In this document: positions 51,071 to 58,559 of the stretch, piece by piece
How positions within the stretch are numbered: the stretch's first letter is position 1
Layout of the letters: each line of letters opens with the position of its first letter
Source: Desulfatibacillum aliphaticivorans DSM 15576
Lineage (GTDB): Bacteria; Desulfobacterota; Desulfobacteria; Desulfobacterales; Desulfatibacillaceae
Assembly: GCF_000429905.1 (NCBI RefSeq)
Contig: NZ_AUCT01000032.1
Span: 1-64,000 of the forward strand
Direction: 5' to 3'
DNA: 64,000 nucleotides
Program-made: the position numbers and the translations under genes
Notes under the pieces: model-generated
Databases searched by the model: none
The model's input: only the letters and a program-made list of their open reading frames with translations
Told to the model about the DNA's origin: nothing

Positions 51071-51319
51071 ATGGCAATCGAAGGTGCAGACATCATCAAA
51101 GCGGCAGGTCTTTTGGGCGCAGGCATTTCCATGGGTTTGGGAGCTATCGGGCCCGGTGTCGGTGAAGGTATGGCGGCAGCCAAGGCTTGTGAAGCGATTG
51201 GACGCAACCCCAAGGAAGCCGGTCTGTTGACCCGCACCATGCTGGTCGGCCAGGCTGTTTCCGAGTCCACGGGCATCTATTCTCTGGTTATCGCGCTCCT
51301 TTTGCTCTTTGTGGTCTAA
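51071..51319 (+). CDS. atpE: ATP synthase c-subunit, single hairpin
   Basis: An 82-residue standard c-subunit with two helices. The ion-binding glutamate is E65 in AVSESTGIYS, and E32 in the inner-helix GEG gives a second carboxylate. The Q61-x3-ES-x3-Y set recalls sodium-binding c-rings. A strong AGGAGGTAGGCAA precedes the ATG. It lies 32 bases after the concatemer, whose fourth hairpin it resembles closely, so a hybrid ring with both types is possible. Confidence 0.96.
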   Translation: MAIEGADIIKAAGLLGAGISMGLGAIGPGVGEGMAAAKACEAIGRNPKEAGLLTRTMLVGQAVSESTGIYSLVIALLLLFVV

Positions 51320-51334
51320 TACGGGGAAGAATTC

Positions 51335-51787
51335 ATGGAAGTTGTCAGCAATATCGCCTTAATCAGCATCAACGAGACGTTGGTCGTCCAGGTGATTTCT
51401 TTCCTGATCTTCCTTTTTATCGCCAAAAAGTTCATTTTTACTCCCCTGCAGGATTCCATGGGTGAAAGGGACTCCCAAATCAAGGGCGCCCAAAACGACA
51501 TCGCCCAGGTTAAGCAGGAAATGGACGCCATGGCTGCAGAACTTGCCAAGCACGAGGCTGACGCCAAAAGCAAAGCTTTGTCCTTGAAAAATGAATTGGA
51601 AGATGAAGGCAAAAAAGAAGCCCTGGACATCGTAAACGCCGCTCGGAAAGATATTGAAGGCTTGCGCGCTGAAGCCGCCGCCCATGTGGACGACCAAATC
51701 GCCCAAGCCCGTCAGTTCTTTCAGGCTGAATCCGAGGCGCTAAGCATAAGCATTATGGAAAGCATGCTGGGTAGAAAGGTTTCTTGA
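51335..51787 (+). CDS. ATP synthase subunit b' (b-type)
   Basis: A 150-residue b-type stalk subunit. One N-terminal membrane helix (about 17-35, SFLIFLFIAKKFIF) is followed by a long charged coiled coil that would reach up to F1. The absence of a signal peptide and its short length fit b' better than b. GGGGAAG precedes the ATG. It is followed by a 146-base structured gap and then the second b-subunit. Confidence 0.88.
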   Translation: MEVVSNIALISINETLVVQVISFLIFLFIAKKFIFTPLQDSMGERDSQIKGAQNDIAQVKQEMDAMAAELAKHEADAKSKALSLKNELEDEGKKEALDIVNAARKDIEGLRAEAAAHVDDQIAQARQFFQAESEALSISIMESMLGRKVS

Positions 51788-51851
51788 TAGAAGCCGCCTT
51801 CCCGGCCCTTCCAGGTATAATGACGGATTTGACGGGCCCTAACTGATCCGA

Positions 51852-51906
51852 GTCCTATGGTCCTCGGTCCCTACAGCATCATGGGGAGGACGGCATCCAA
51901 TAGGAC
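51852..51906 (+). other. Nested stem structure between the two b genes
   Basis: In the gap between the b' and b genes, GTCCTAT (51852-51858) pairs with ATAGGAC (51900-51906). Inside it, GTCCTC (51860-51865) pairs with GAGGAC (51886-51891). The structure lies just before the ribosome binding site GGAGAGG of atpF. It may tune the b' to b ratio or be a processing site. Other operon gaps are much shorter. Confidence 0.5.
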
Positions 51907-51933
51907 CAAGGCCCACAAATATTGGAGAGGCTG

Positions 51934-52500
51934 ATGAAACATTCGGCGCAAAAGATCGGGTTGTTCGCAGGCGTGCTGTTCATGTTTTTCGCCGCGAACG
52001 CCTTTGCAGCGGAAACTCAGAGCTGGAGGCCTACCTACGACTTTGTCATGCGGTGGGTCAACTTTGCTATCATGGCGTTTTTATTCTTTAAATTCGCCTG
52101 GGGGCCCCTAACCCGCTGGCTGCGGGGGCAGGGCGATGAAGTGGCCGCCCAAATCAAGGATATGGAAGAAAAAAAGCAAGCGATCCTGGAAAAAATGGCC
52201 GAAACCAAGGAACAGATCCAAAAGCGCTCCCAGTACCTGGAAGAACTTATGGCCAGAACCACGGAAAATGCCAAGATGGAAAAAGAGCAGATTGTGGAAC
52301 AGGCCAAGGCCGAAGGCGCTCTCATGATCCAGCTTGCCAAGGAGCGGGCCGATTACCAGATCACGGCCGCCAGAAAGCAATTCCGCGCGGAGCTTATTGA
52401 CGAAGCGGTGGAACTGGCGTCCCAAAAACTGCCGGGGATCATTTCCTCTGACGACGAAAGCCAGATCCAGACGGACTATCTGGAAAAAGCCCTGCAGTAA
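51934..52500 (+). CDS. atpF: ATP synthase subunit b
   Basis: A 188-residue b-subunit. It begins with an additional hydrophobic leader ending FAANAFAAE, which looks like a cleavable signal peptide as found in other deltaproteobacterial b-subunits. A membrane helix follows (about 40-58, NFAIMAFLFFKFAWGPL), then a long coiled coil. The ATG 51934 has GGAGAGG 4 bases upstream; a TTG at 51922 is less likely. The operon ends here. No F1 genes (delta, alpha, gamma, beta, epsilon) follow. Confidence 0.93.
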   Translation: MKHSAQKIGLFAGVLFMFFAANAFAAETQSWRPTYDFVMRWVNFAIMAFLFFKFAWGPLTRWLRGQGDEVAAQIKDMEEKKQAILEKMAETKEQIQKRSQYLEELMARTTENAKMEKEQIVEQAKAEGALMIQLAKERADYQITAARKQFRAELIDEAVELASQKLPGIISSDDESQIQTDYLEKALQ

Positions 52501-52553
52501 GCCGCCCTCCGAAAGGCGGACAGGATAGGGCATTTCCTGCTAAAAATGACTTT

Positions 52554-52588
52554 AAGGCCCCACCCATAATTGTGGGTAGGGCCTTTTT
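52554..52588 (+). terminator. Intrinsic terminator of the Fo operon
   Basis: A 12-base stem with one mismatch (52554-52565 with 52574-52585) encloses an 8-base loop and runs into six to seven T residues. It separates atpF from the convergent GNAT gene and confirms that the operon stops at Fo. Confidence 0.9.
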
Positions 52589-52599
52589 TCATTCCATCC

Positions 52600-53601
52600 T
52601 TAAACCACGTCCGTGTCCCCCAAGGTCAAATGCCACCTTAAAGGATCCATCCATGATTTTGCGTCCCCCCCCTCAAAGCGGCCTGCAAGATGGAACACCT
52701 TGGGCGCCGCCGCTCTGGGAACAGGATAAAATCCCAACCGGGACGCCAACCCATTCCTACTAATGGGAAACATGGCCGTAAGCATAAAACACCCAAGCGA
52801 AGCCGCGCGGAACTTGGCGGCTTTTACAGCCTGTTCCATGACCTTAATAGAATCCAAAGGGAAGCAATCCGCCAGTACGCACACTTTAAGCCCGGCAACA
52901 TGCTGAACCCGGAGCGTGTAATAGCCTTGCAAGCGACCTGCGTTAAACAGCCCGAAAACCTTGTAGCCAAAGTCGGGCAAGTCCAGGTACCGCCACTGCA
53001 AGTAGGCTCTGTCTCTGACCTGTATGACTCCGTCCCGCGGCTTATGGGCCTCCCAAAGCGCGTCAAACTGGGGACTAATCCTTTCCATGGGGACGTCCTC
53101 CCAACCTGAGGCCAGTCTTGGGGATGAGTAGACCTTAAGCAGAGCGGAAAAAGAGGTGAATCCAACCCGGGCTAGCAGATCCCCGACGCGGCGCCACCCT
53201 AAGCTCCTGATAAATCCGGGCATGGAGTTTTTGTTGGGAAAACCCCAAACCGCGCCTATTCCGTGCTCCGACTCCATATGCGCATAAACCTGGCGGGCAA
53301 GGCTTGTAAAGACTCTCCGCCCCTGGCAGCGGGGATGCACCATGGTATCGCAGGAATACCCGCAGAGGGTCTCTACGCCGTCCACAAGCATTCTAACGGG
53401 TATGGCGGCGTATTGCCCTACAATCCTGCCCTGATCCTCTGCAAGCATGATAAAGCCCCGCCCGGCGGGGTTATTCAGGAATTGCCATTTCCAGGCGTTG
53501 AGCCGGGCGCGGACAGGGTCCACCTGGCCGAAAACCGCCCTTCGAAGAGCCAGGATGCCGTGCTCGTCGCCGGCTTTATAGGATTTTGCCTGCCAGGTCA
53601 T
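52600..53601 (-). CDS. GNAT-family N-acetyltransferase
   Basis: A 333-residue acetyltransferase of the GNAT superfamily. Acetyl-CoA-site features are around VHPRCQGRRVFTSLARQVYAHM with a long C-terminal second GNAT-like domain. The opening FGQVDPVRARLNAWKWQFLNNPAGRG is common in GNATs beside polysaccharide or lipid-modification genes. GAGG precedes the ATG. It lies downstream of the radical-SAM and deacetylase pair on the same strand and may work on the same product. Confidence 0.82.
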   Translation of the reverse strand: MTWQAKSYKAGDEHGILALRRAVFGQVDPVRARLNAWKWQFLNNPAGRGFIMLAEDQGRIVGQYAAIPVRMLVDGVETLCGYSCDTMVHPRCQGRRVFTSLARQVYAHMESEHGIGAVWGFPNKNSMPGFIRSLGWRRVGDLLARVGFTSFSALLKVYSSPRLASGWEDVPMERISPQFDALWEAHKPRDGVIQVRDRAYLQWRYLDLPDFGYKVFGLFNAGRLQGYYTLRVQHVAGLKVCVLADCFPLDSIKVMEQAVKAAKFRAASLGCFMLTAMFPISRNGLASRLGFYPVPRAAAPKVFHLAGRFEGGDAKSWMDPLRWHLTLGDTDVV

Positions 53602-53654
53602 AGGCGCCTCTTAGGAGGTAAAAACTGGCTCACAAGGGGGTTTTAGGCCAAGTA

Positions 53655-55007
53655 TTACTTAAAAAGCATGTTTTGTGAATTTTTTAACATGTCCCCTAAC
53701 ACATTAAAAATTGGCCGGGGGCGTAAATAAAATTTCCAATAGGCCTGGTGCAGCATTCTTTTGAGCTTTTCCAGGTCATGATCGAAAAAATTGTAGTGCG
53801 GATACTGATGGGCGGGGAAATTTTCCGGATTCAGGCCGCAATTGTCGGCCAAGGCCGTTCCGGGAAAGGGCACGATCAAATGAAAAGCCGCATAATCGGG
53901 ATCAAGATTTAAGGCTAACTTAATGGTGGCCTCCATTTCGTAGTCATGTTCGCCCGGAAAGCCGAAATTCATGAATAAAGCCGTCCTTATCCCGAATGAT
54001 TTACAGAGCCGGACCGCCTTGTAGCAGTCTTTAACCAGTATCCCTTTGCCTGTTTGCTTTAAAATCCGGTCCGTCCCGGCTTCCACGCCAAAATGGATGA
54101 GGCTGCATCCGGCCTGAGCCATGGCTTGGGCGACCTCCTCGTCCATGTCCGTAACCCGGGTCTGGCAGCACCAGTTCAAGATTAGTCCGCGATCCTGCAG
54201 GCCCTTGCAAAATTCGAGGACGAACCTTTTGTTGATCGCAAATTCCAGATCCATAAAGTATACATTTTTTAGCCCTATTTTCCGGACCGCCCATTCGGTT
54301 TCATCCAGAAAACGATCCACGCTTTTACGGCGAACCCGGCGCCCGTACATTCCCATATAGCAGAAATTGCACTTTCCGGGGCACCCCCGGGACGCCTCCA
54401 GAATCCCAAAGGATTTTCCCATGACGGGAAAATAATGGTAGGCCTTCATGTCCAGCAAATGAAAAGCGGGGTAGGGCAGGGCGTCCATATTCTTGATAAA
54501 GCCTCCGGCCGGAGACTTTTTAAGGCGCCCCTGCTCCAGCCAGGCCAGTCCGGGAATCTGTTCCAAATCGTTCGGATTTTCAGCGCACGCAATGTCCAGC
54601 ATGGTTTGTTCCGGCTCTCCCAAAATTGCGGCCCTGGCCCCGGACTCCCTTAAAATAGCCTCAGGCCGTTCCGTAACGTGAGAACCCAGGATGAACAGTT
54701 TGTCTTTGCTGATATGTCTAAGCGTATCAAAGAAAAAGCGGATGTCCAGGGACGGGCATTGCCAGCGGTCGTATGGAGTGGACGTGACGAACACCCTGTC
54801 GTATTTTTCAGCCAATAGGCCGATTTTTTCCGGTGAATGGCCCTTAACCTGGTTGTCAATGATGCGTACCTCCAGGCCTTGCCGCTCCATCATGGCTGCG
54901 GCCAGAGCAAGGGATAAGGGGGGCCACAAGCGTTTGAACTGGCGTTGCTTCTGGTTTTGTATCCCGGTCCAGTTGGGATTGATCAGCAGGATGCGTTTAG
55001 GGTCCAT
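53655..55007 (-). CDS. B12-binding-type radical SAM protein
   Basis: A 450-residue radical SAM enzyme. An N-terminal Rossmann-like cobalamin-type domain (about 1-165) starts ILLINPNW. The iron-sulfur motif CPGKCNFC (C209, C213, C216) lies in EASRGCPGKCNFCYMG. The SAM domain extends to about 400. Family members make methylations or rearrangements, often on lipids or natural products. The start overlaps the upstream deacetylase stop by one base (TAATG), and GGGAGG is present. Confidence 0.9.
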   Translation of the reverse strand: MDPKRILLINPNWTGIQNQKQRQFKRLWPPLSLALAAAMMERQGLEVRIIDNQVKGHSPEKIGLLAEKYDRVFVTSTPYDRWQCPSLDIRFFFDTLRHISKDKLFILGSHVTERPEAILRESGARAAILGEPEQTMLDIACAENPNDLEQIPGLAWLEQGRLKKSPAGGFIKNMDALPYPAFHLLDMKAYHYFPVMGKSFGILEASRGCPGKCNFCYMGMYGRRVRRKSVDRFLDETEWAVRKIGLKNVYFMDLEFAINKRFVLEFCKGLQDRGLILNWCCQTRVTDMDEEVAQAMAQAGCSLIHFGVEAGTDRILKQTGKGILVKDCYKAVRLCKSFGIRTALFMNFGFPGEHDYEMEATIKLALNLDPDYAAFHLIVPFPGTALADNCGLNPENFPAHQYPHYNFFDHDLEKLKRMLHQAYWKFYLRPRPIFNVLGDMLKNSQNMLFK

Positions 55008-55834
55008 TAGGCCGCCTCCCTGAAAGAGGCCACGCTGACCCCCATTTGATCAAGAGACTGTTTAAGGGCCGGGTCAGTGCACAGGTCCGCGTCATTTTTC
55101 CAGGAATAGCCCCAATGGGCGTATTTTTTCGCCGTGTACTCATCCCCGATTCCGGGATGGAGCATGATTTCCAGCGATTTAAACGCGGAAAAACATTTTA
55201 GGGACGACAGGACCGCCTCCACCGTCATGCGGCCTCCGGCGTTAAGAAATCCTGTGCAGGGAATAACCGGCAAATTCTTGGGGATGCGGGGCTTTACATA
55301 AAGCATGCTCCACGAATTGAGCATGGTCCATTGCAGCCGCCTTTTTAGACCAGTTCCTTTTCGCATTTGCTCCTTCACCAGGGTGCGCATGAAGGGGATT
55401 TTGTATTTTTTTTGAATATCCAGGCATAGCGGAAATACGCCGGGCAGCAGATGCACAAATTGATGGCTGTCCATGTGGCTGGGCTTTACGCCTGCGTCCA
55501 AAATCTTTTCCACCTGGGCGCACAACTCCCTTTTGGCGTGACCCAGATCAAATCTTTGGGTTGCCAGCGCCATGGTCAGGTCGTGGCGGGAAGGCATGCA
55601 TTCCCCGGAAAAATAACCGGGGCCGGGCAAAAGAGGCTTTTCGTCCGTCAGCGTCAAATGCACGCCGAGGTCAAGGCCTTTATGGTCCGAGGCGGATTGC
55701 ACGGCGTGGTCAAAAGCCTCTCCCGACGCGATTAGGGAAGCCGCTCTGAGCAGGCCCTTGGAATAGGCCTGAACAATCCCCTGGTTTACTCCCTGGGTAA
55801 GCCCGAAATCGTCTCCGTGAAATATAAGATGCAT
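55007..55834 (-). CDS. ChbG/HpnK-family polysaccharide deacetylase
   Basis: A 275-residue YdjC/ChbG-HpnK family deacetylase. The metal-binding Asp pair is in GDDFGLTQGVNQ, and histidines are in GVHLTLTDE and SHMDSHQFVH. Members remove acetyl groups from chito-oligosaccharides or hopanoid-linked sugars. It is coupled to the radical-SAM gene by a one-base overlap. A hopanoid-type function is only a possibility, since no squalene-hopene cyclase is in the window. Confidence 0.88.
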   Translation of the reverse strand: MHLIFHGDDFGLTQGVNQGIVQAYSKGLLRAASLIASGEAFDHAVQSASDHKGLDLGVHLTLTDEKPLLPGPGYFSGECMPSRHDLTMALATQRFDLGHAKRELCAQVEKILDAGVKPSHMDSHQFVHLLPGVFPLCLDIQKKYKIPFMRTLVKEQMRKGTGLKRRLQWTMLNSWSMLYVKPRIPKNLPVIPCTGFLNAGGRMTVEAVLSSLKCFSAFKSLEIMLHPGIGDEYTAKKYAHWGYSWKNDADLCTDPALKQSLDQMGVSVASFREAA

Positions 55835-55859
55835 GGCTGCCTATATGGATTGCAAAACG

Positions 55860-56306
55860 CTATTGAGCGGAAAAATTGTATTCCTTGGCCTTTTTTCTGA
55901 GCACGCGCCCCAACTCCCCCTGCCTGGATTCCAAACCGGGTATGGCGATTACATGCTTGGCGCCATCCTTTTCTTTTAAAACCAAGGCGAAGTCTTCCTC
56001 TTCCCCCTGATATTCTATGGACTCGACAGCACGAAAGCGCACCCGGCGCTTGTCTTTGGGGCCGGTGCGCCACTTGATGGAATCGATGTCCACCAATAAA
56101 GACGGCGCCCTGCGGCGGGTCCGTTCATAAAGCCAGCCGGTCAAGGCATATAGGATCAATGGAAAAAGCACAATAAGGGCGAATACGCCGTTTTGAAGGC
56201 AATAGACCAAGCCTAGCATAAAAAGCATGGAGTCCAAGGTGAACAAAAACAACCATAACCCAGGATTGCTGTATAGGTGCCTGAACTCTACAACTCGAAT
56301 TTTCAT
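55860..56306 (-). CDS. Small membrane protein, PH-domain-like
   Basis: A 148-residue protein with two membrane helices in the first half (about 18-60) and a cytosolic basic C-terminal domain. That domain resembles bacterial PH-like membrane domains (VDIDSIKWRTGPKDKRRVRFRAVESIEY). A strong AGGAGG precedes the ATG. It lies between the deacetylase and the VOC gene on the same strand. No specific function is suggested. Confidence 0.72.
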   Translation of the reverse strand: MKIRVVEFRHLYSNPGLWLFLFTLDSMLFMLGLVYCLQNGVFALIVLFPLILYALTGWLYERTRRRAPSLLVDIDSIKWRTGPKDKRRVRFRAVESIEYQGEEEDFALVLKEKDGAKHVIAIPGLESRQGELGRVLRKKAKEYNFSAQ

Positions 56307-56346
56307 GGGCCGCCTCCTGTCGAGGAAGGCTTTTTAGATAACCATT

Positions 56347-56967
56347 TCACCCTTTGTTTAACTCCCAGGAGCGTGTTCTCATTTTTTTTTGCATCCTGGC
56401 CAGCAAATTGTACAGGCCATGGGGCGTCTTTATCTGCTTGCCGAATATGCTGATGTTCATGAATTCTATAACAAACCCGCACTGCTCCTTGGCGTCCATG
56501 TACGCAAACTCCACCCGGACCGGTTTGGAAGCTATTCGACCCCGGACCCACAAAGGGCAGCCGGCTTCTGTCAGTTTCTCCGAGGCTGCATCCACGTCGG
56601 GAACCATGAACCCCAGGTGGTGGACGGTCATGCGGCCCTGGGGGTCAAGGGCCTGCCTGTAAAAATTTGACCCTTCTCCAGGTTCAAGCAACTCCAGTTC
56701 CTTGCCCTGGTACGTCGAAACCCCAATCCGTCCCTTAAAATCCCGGTCCTTGCCGTTTTCCGTCCACATTTGAACAGGGCCGCCGGCGATGAAAAAAGCT
56801 TGCAGCCCCTTTTGCTCCAAACGCCTGGAGGCCGTCTCGGCGTTGGCCGTCACAACGCCCAACTGATCCACGGGCCCCAGACCGGCTTCCTGCAGAAAAG
56901 GCCGCCCCAAGGAATTAACGGCTTTGGCAAAATCGTCATGGACGAGAAGATCATCCAGGTAAACCAT
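56347..56967 (-). CDS. VOC-superfamily protein
   Basis: A 206-residue protein with two vicinal-oxygen-chelate modules. VDQLGVVTANAETASRRLEQKG lies in the first and MTVHHLGFMVPDVDAASEKLTEAGC in the second. This is the methylmalonyl-CoA epimerase, glyoxalase and dioxygenase fold. The metal ligands are incomplete: the second module has HHLGF, but the first lacks the usual His. The C-terminal 30 residues are basic. GGGGGGAGGGT precedes the ATG. Confidence 0.82.
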   Translation of the reverse strand: MVYLDDLLVHDDFAKAVNSLGRPFLQEAGLGPVDQLGVVTANAETASRRLEQKGLQAFFIAGGPVQMWTENGKDRDFKGRIGVSTYQGKELELLEPGEGSNFYRQALDPQGRMTVHHLGFMVPDVDAASEKLTEAGCPLWVRGRIASKPVRVEFAYMDAKEQCGFVIEFMNISIFGKQIKTPHGLYNLLARMQKKMRTRSWELNKG

Positions 56968-57160
56968 ACCCTCCCCCCGTTACACTTTCCAATTGTCAAA
57001 AAGATCGTCTGCCTACTTAATACAAGGCTATCCAAGGGGGAATCAAGGCAAATTTCAGACAATGGGGCGTCGTTTGGAGAAAATTAGGCGATCCCTCGTG
57101 AATTTGAGGAAAAAACAGAAGCCGCCCTGGGATGTTGGCGCCTTTTTCGGTGATTTTTAT

Positions 57161-57193
57161 CCGGTATTTCAGGAATGCGTCCTGAAATACCGG
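57161..57193. repeat. Perfect 14-base inverted repeat
   Basis: CCGGTATTTCAGGA (57161-57174) pairs perfectly with its complement at 57180-57193 around the loop ATGCG. No T run follows on either strand, so it is not a standard terminator. The inner TTCAGGA arm word recurs in a small hairpin at 57430-57444. It may be an operator, a recombination site or a REP-like element. Confidence 0.7.
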
Positions 57194-57387
57194 AAAAGCA
57201 ACATACCAAAGTATGCCGCTCGGTATAAATATTTGGAAATGTGTATTTTTCCGATCGTGTAAAATCCTCCACGAAAAGCAAGCAAGTCAAAAAAGAGCGA
57301 AAGCTCGCCTGCATTTTCGGTCTGTCAAAAAGGATCGATTTTGGAGGAATCGCCCCAAGGGGTTGATATCAAACATTATAGCAAAAC

Positions 57388-57620
57388 AAAAAAAGCCGCT
57401 CCGGATCGGAGCGGCTTATTCTCTTTTTGTCCTGAATTTCAGGATAAAAAAGGAGGGTGACGGGGCGAGGGTCCCTGCAATGTCTTTTCAGGGAGGGTGG
57501 AGGGGGGGGGTACACTGAAAACACAGTAGCATCTGGACCCTCATCAAACCGGTTGCCCTGACTGGAGGCCTTGGATCCAGTCGGGTGGGCGGTCGGTTCT
57601 TGCCCGCGTCGCCATCTGAC
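57388..57620 (-). ncRNA. Candidate sigma-54-dependent structured small RNA
   Basis: On the minus strand, a GG-N10-GC promoter at 57631-57646 predicts a start at about 57620, and an intrinsic terminator ends at about 57388, giving about 233 nucleotides. Perfect stems inside: GACTGGA/TCCAGTC (57560-57566 with 57576-57582); an 8-base closing pair GGACCCTC/GAGGGTCC (57535-57542 with 57467-57474); and nested in it a 7-base stem (57485-57491 with 57515-57521). The last of these has a 23-base loop holding a run of nine C and ACCCTCC, complementary to GGAGGG ribosome binding sites. A second ACCCTCC (57452-57458) lies unpaired. TCCTGAA/TTCAGGA follows, then the terminator. No convincing ORF lies inside. 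Confidence 0.6.
57393..57417 (-). terminator. Intrinsic terminator of the candidate small RNA
   Basis: A perfect 11-base stem (57393-57403 with 57407-57417) with loop GAT. On the minus strand it runs into seven T residues, then GTTTTG. The nearest upstream minus-strand coding gene stops nearly 580 bases away, so it more likely serves a separate transcript. On the plus strand the trailing sequence is only moderately T-rich. Confidence 0.85.
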
Positions 57621-57630
57621 GTCTATAGTA

Positions 57631-57646
57631 AGCACATTTTGTGCCA
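57631..57646 (-). promoter_or_regulatory. Sigma-54 type -24/-12 promoter
   Basis: Read on the minus strand, TGGCAC-AAAAT-GTGCT has GG and GC separated by exactly ten bases, the RpoN arrangement. The strongest -24 hexamer (TGGCAC) is intact. The -12 element is GTGCT against the consensus TTGCT. A palindrome TGAAATATTTCA at 57666-57677 lies just upstream, a possible site for a regulator. An enhancer-binding protein gene is not in the window. Confidence 0.55.
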
Positions 57647-57994
57647 TTTGCAACAAAAAAATATATGAAATATTTCACAAGCTCCTAAGCCCACGCCATA
57701 GGCGGGTGGATGGAGCCCGGGGCCTGCGCCGGCTCTATGCGCTTACTACCTGCAAACCGCTTGATTTTCCAAGGGTGTCAATAATCTACCGCTTTCGTAA
57801 AAATCATGACGCCTCTTTTGTAAGCCGGGTGGAGCGCTCCTAAACCTCCGGCGCGCAGCCTCCCTGTCAAGCGATTGCATAGCAAAAGGCCCATTCAAGA
57901 CGAGCAAAGGGCCCTTTGGCAATGACAAAATTGTATTTCCTGGTCTGCAAAACCGACACTTTTGTATGCCGGCCGTACTGCTCAAGCGAAAGAA

Positions 57995-58270
57995 TCAGTG
58001 TCCGCCGCGCTTGGAAGCCTTCAACGGGTTGATCTTCACGCCTTCCTTGGTCTCGCGAGCCACATGGGTCGCCAGGTTGCAGTTGCCGTTCTTCCATTTG
58101 ATGGCGGGCTCAGGGCAGGCCGTGCAGTACCAGCCGCTCTCCAGCTCCATCACGCGGGTGCAGCCTGTGCACTGTTCAACGAGAGTAAAACAGGCGCCGC
58201 CATTGTAAGAGCAGCCTTTTTTGGTCATGAAAGGACATTCTTGGCCTTTTTTGATTGTGGTGCAAAGCAT
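57995..58270 (-). CDS. PxxKW-family cysteine-rich protein
   Basis: A 91-residue protein of the PxxKW cysteine-rich family, seen mainly in sulfate reducers and relatives. The name motif PAIKWKNGNCNLATH lies in the C-terminal half. Cysteines are spaced in pairs (QECPFM, GGACFTLVEQCTGC, GWYCTACPEP), suggesting a zinc or iron-sulfur fold. The ATG at 58270 has GGGGGAA upstream; an in-frame ATG at 58291 is less likely. Function unknown. It stands alone between non-coding stretches. Confidence 0.88.
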   Translation of the reverse strand: MLCTTIKKGQECPFMTKKGCSYNGGACFTLVEQCTGCTRVMELESGWYCTACPEPAIKWKNGNCNLATHVARETKEGVKINPLKASKRGGH

Positions 58271-58559
58271 AGGTGAAATTCCCCCTTGCAATTAAATTTT
58301 GTTTCACCCTAATCATTTAGGGCTTTTAACGTAATCGGACAAAAGAAAAGCCAGCTTTAAGCCAAAAAGCCGGCGACTATTTCATTGGCGCGAAAAAAAA
58401 GAGCGCTTCGTACTTCTGCCTGCGCCCTTTTAGTCGCGTAACAAAAGAAACCTAATATAGAGCCGGCCCGGCCCTGTGTCAAGGAAAAATGCAAGACCGC
58501 GGATTTCATCAATAGCCGTCAAAAAACCGTCAGCTTGCCAAAGGCCGCCGGCGCCTGCT

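Larger units (their letters stand above)
56968..57994. other. Gene-free kilobase with structured elements
   Basis: No frame in this 1027-base gap has a credible start and family match. It contains a perfect 14-base inverted repeat (57161-57193), a strong terminator and a sigma-54-type promoter with a structured transcript between them (57388-57646, minus strand), and a 12-base palindrome TGAAATATTTCA (57666-57677) just upstream of that promoter. The remaining 57678-57994 shows nothing that I recognise. Confidence 0.6.

Noticed and set aside
57369..57656. 95-codon minus-strand frame across the small-RNA region
   Set aside because: It starts upstream of the predicted transcription start, reads through the terminator, and encodes a low-complexity proline run. 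The stem pattern explains this region better.
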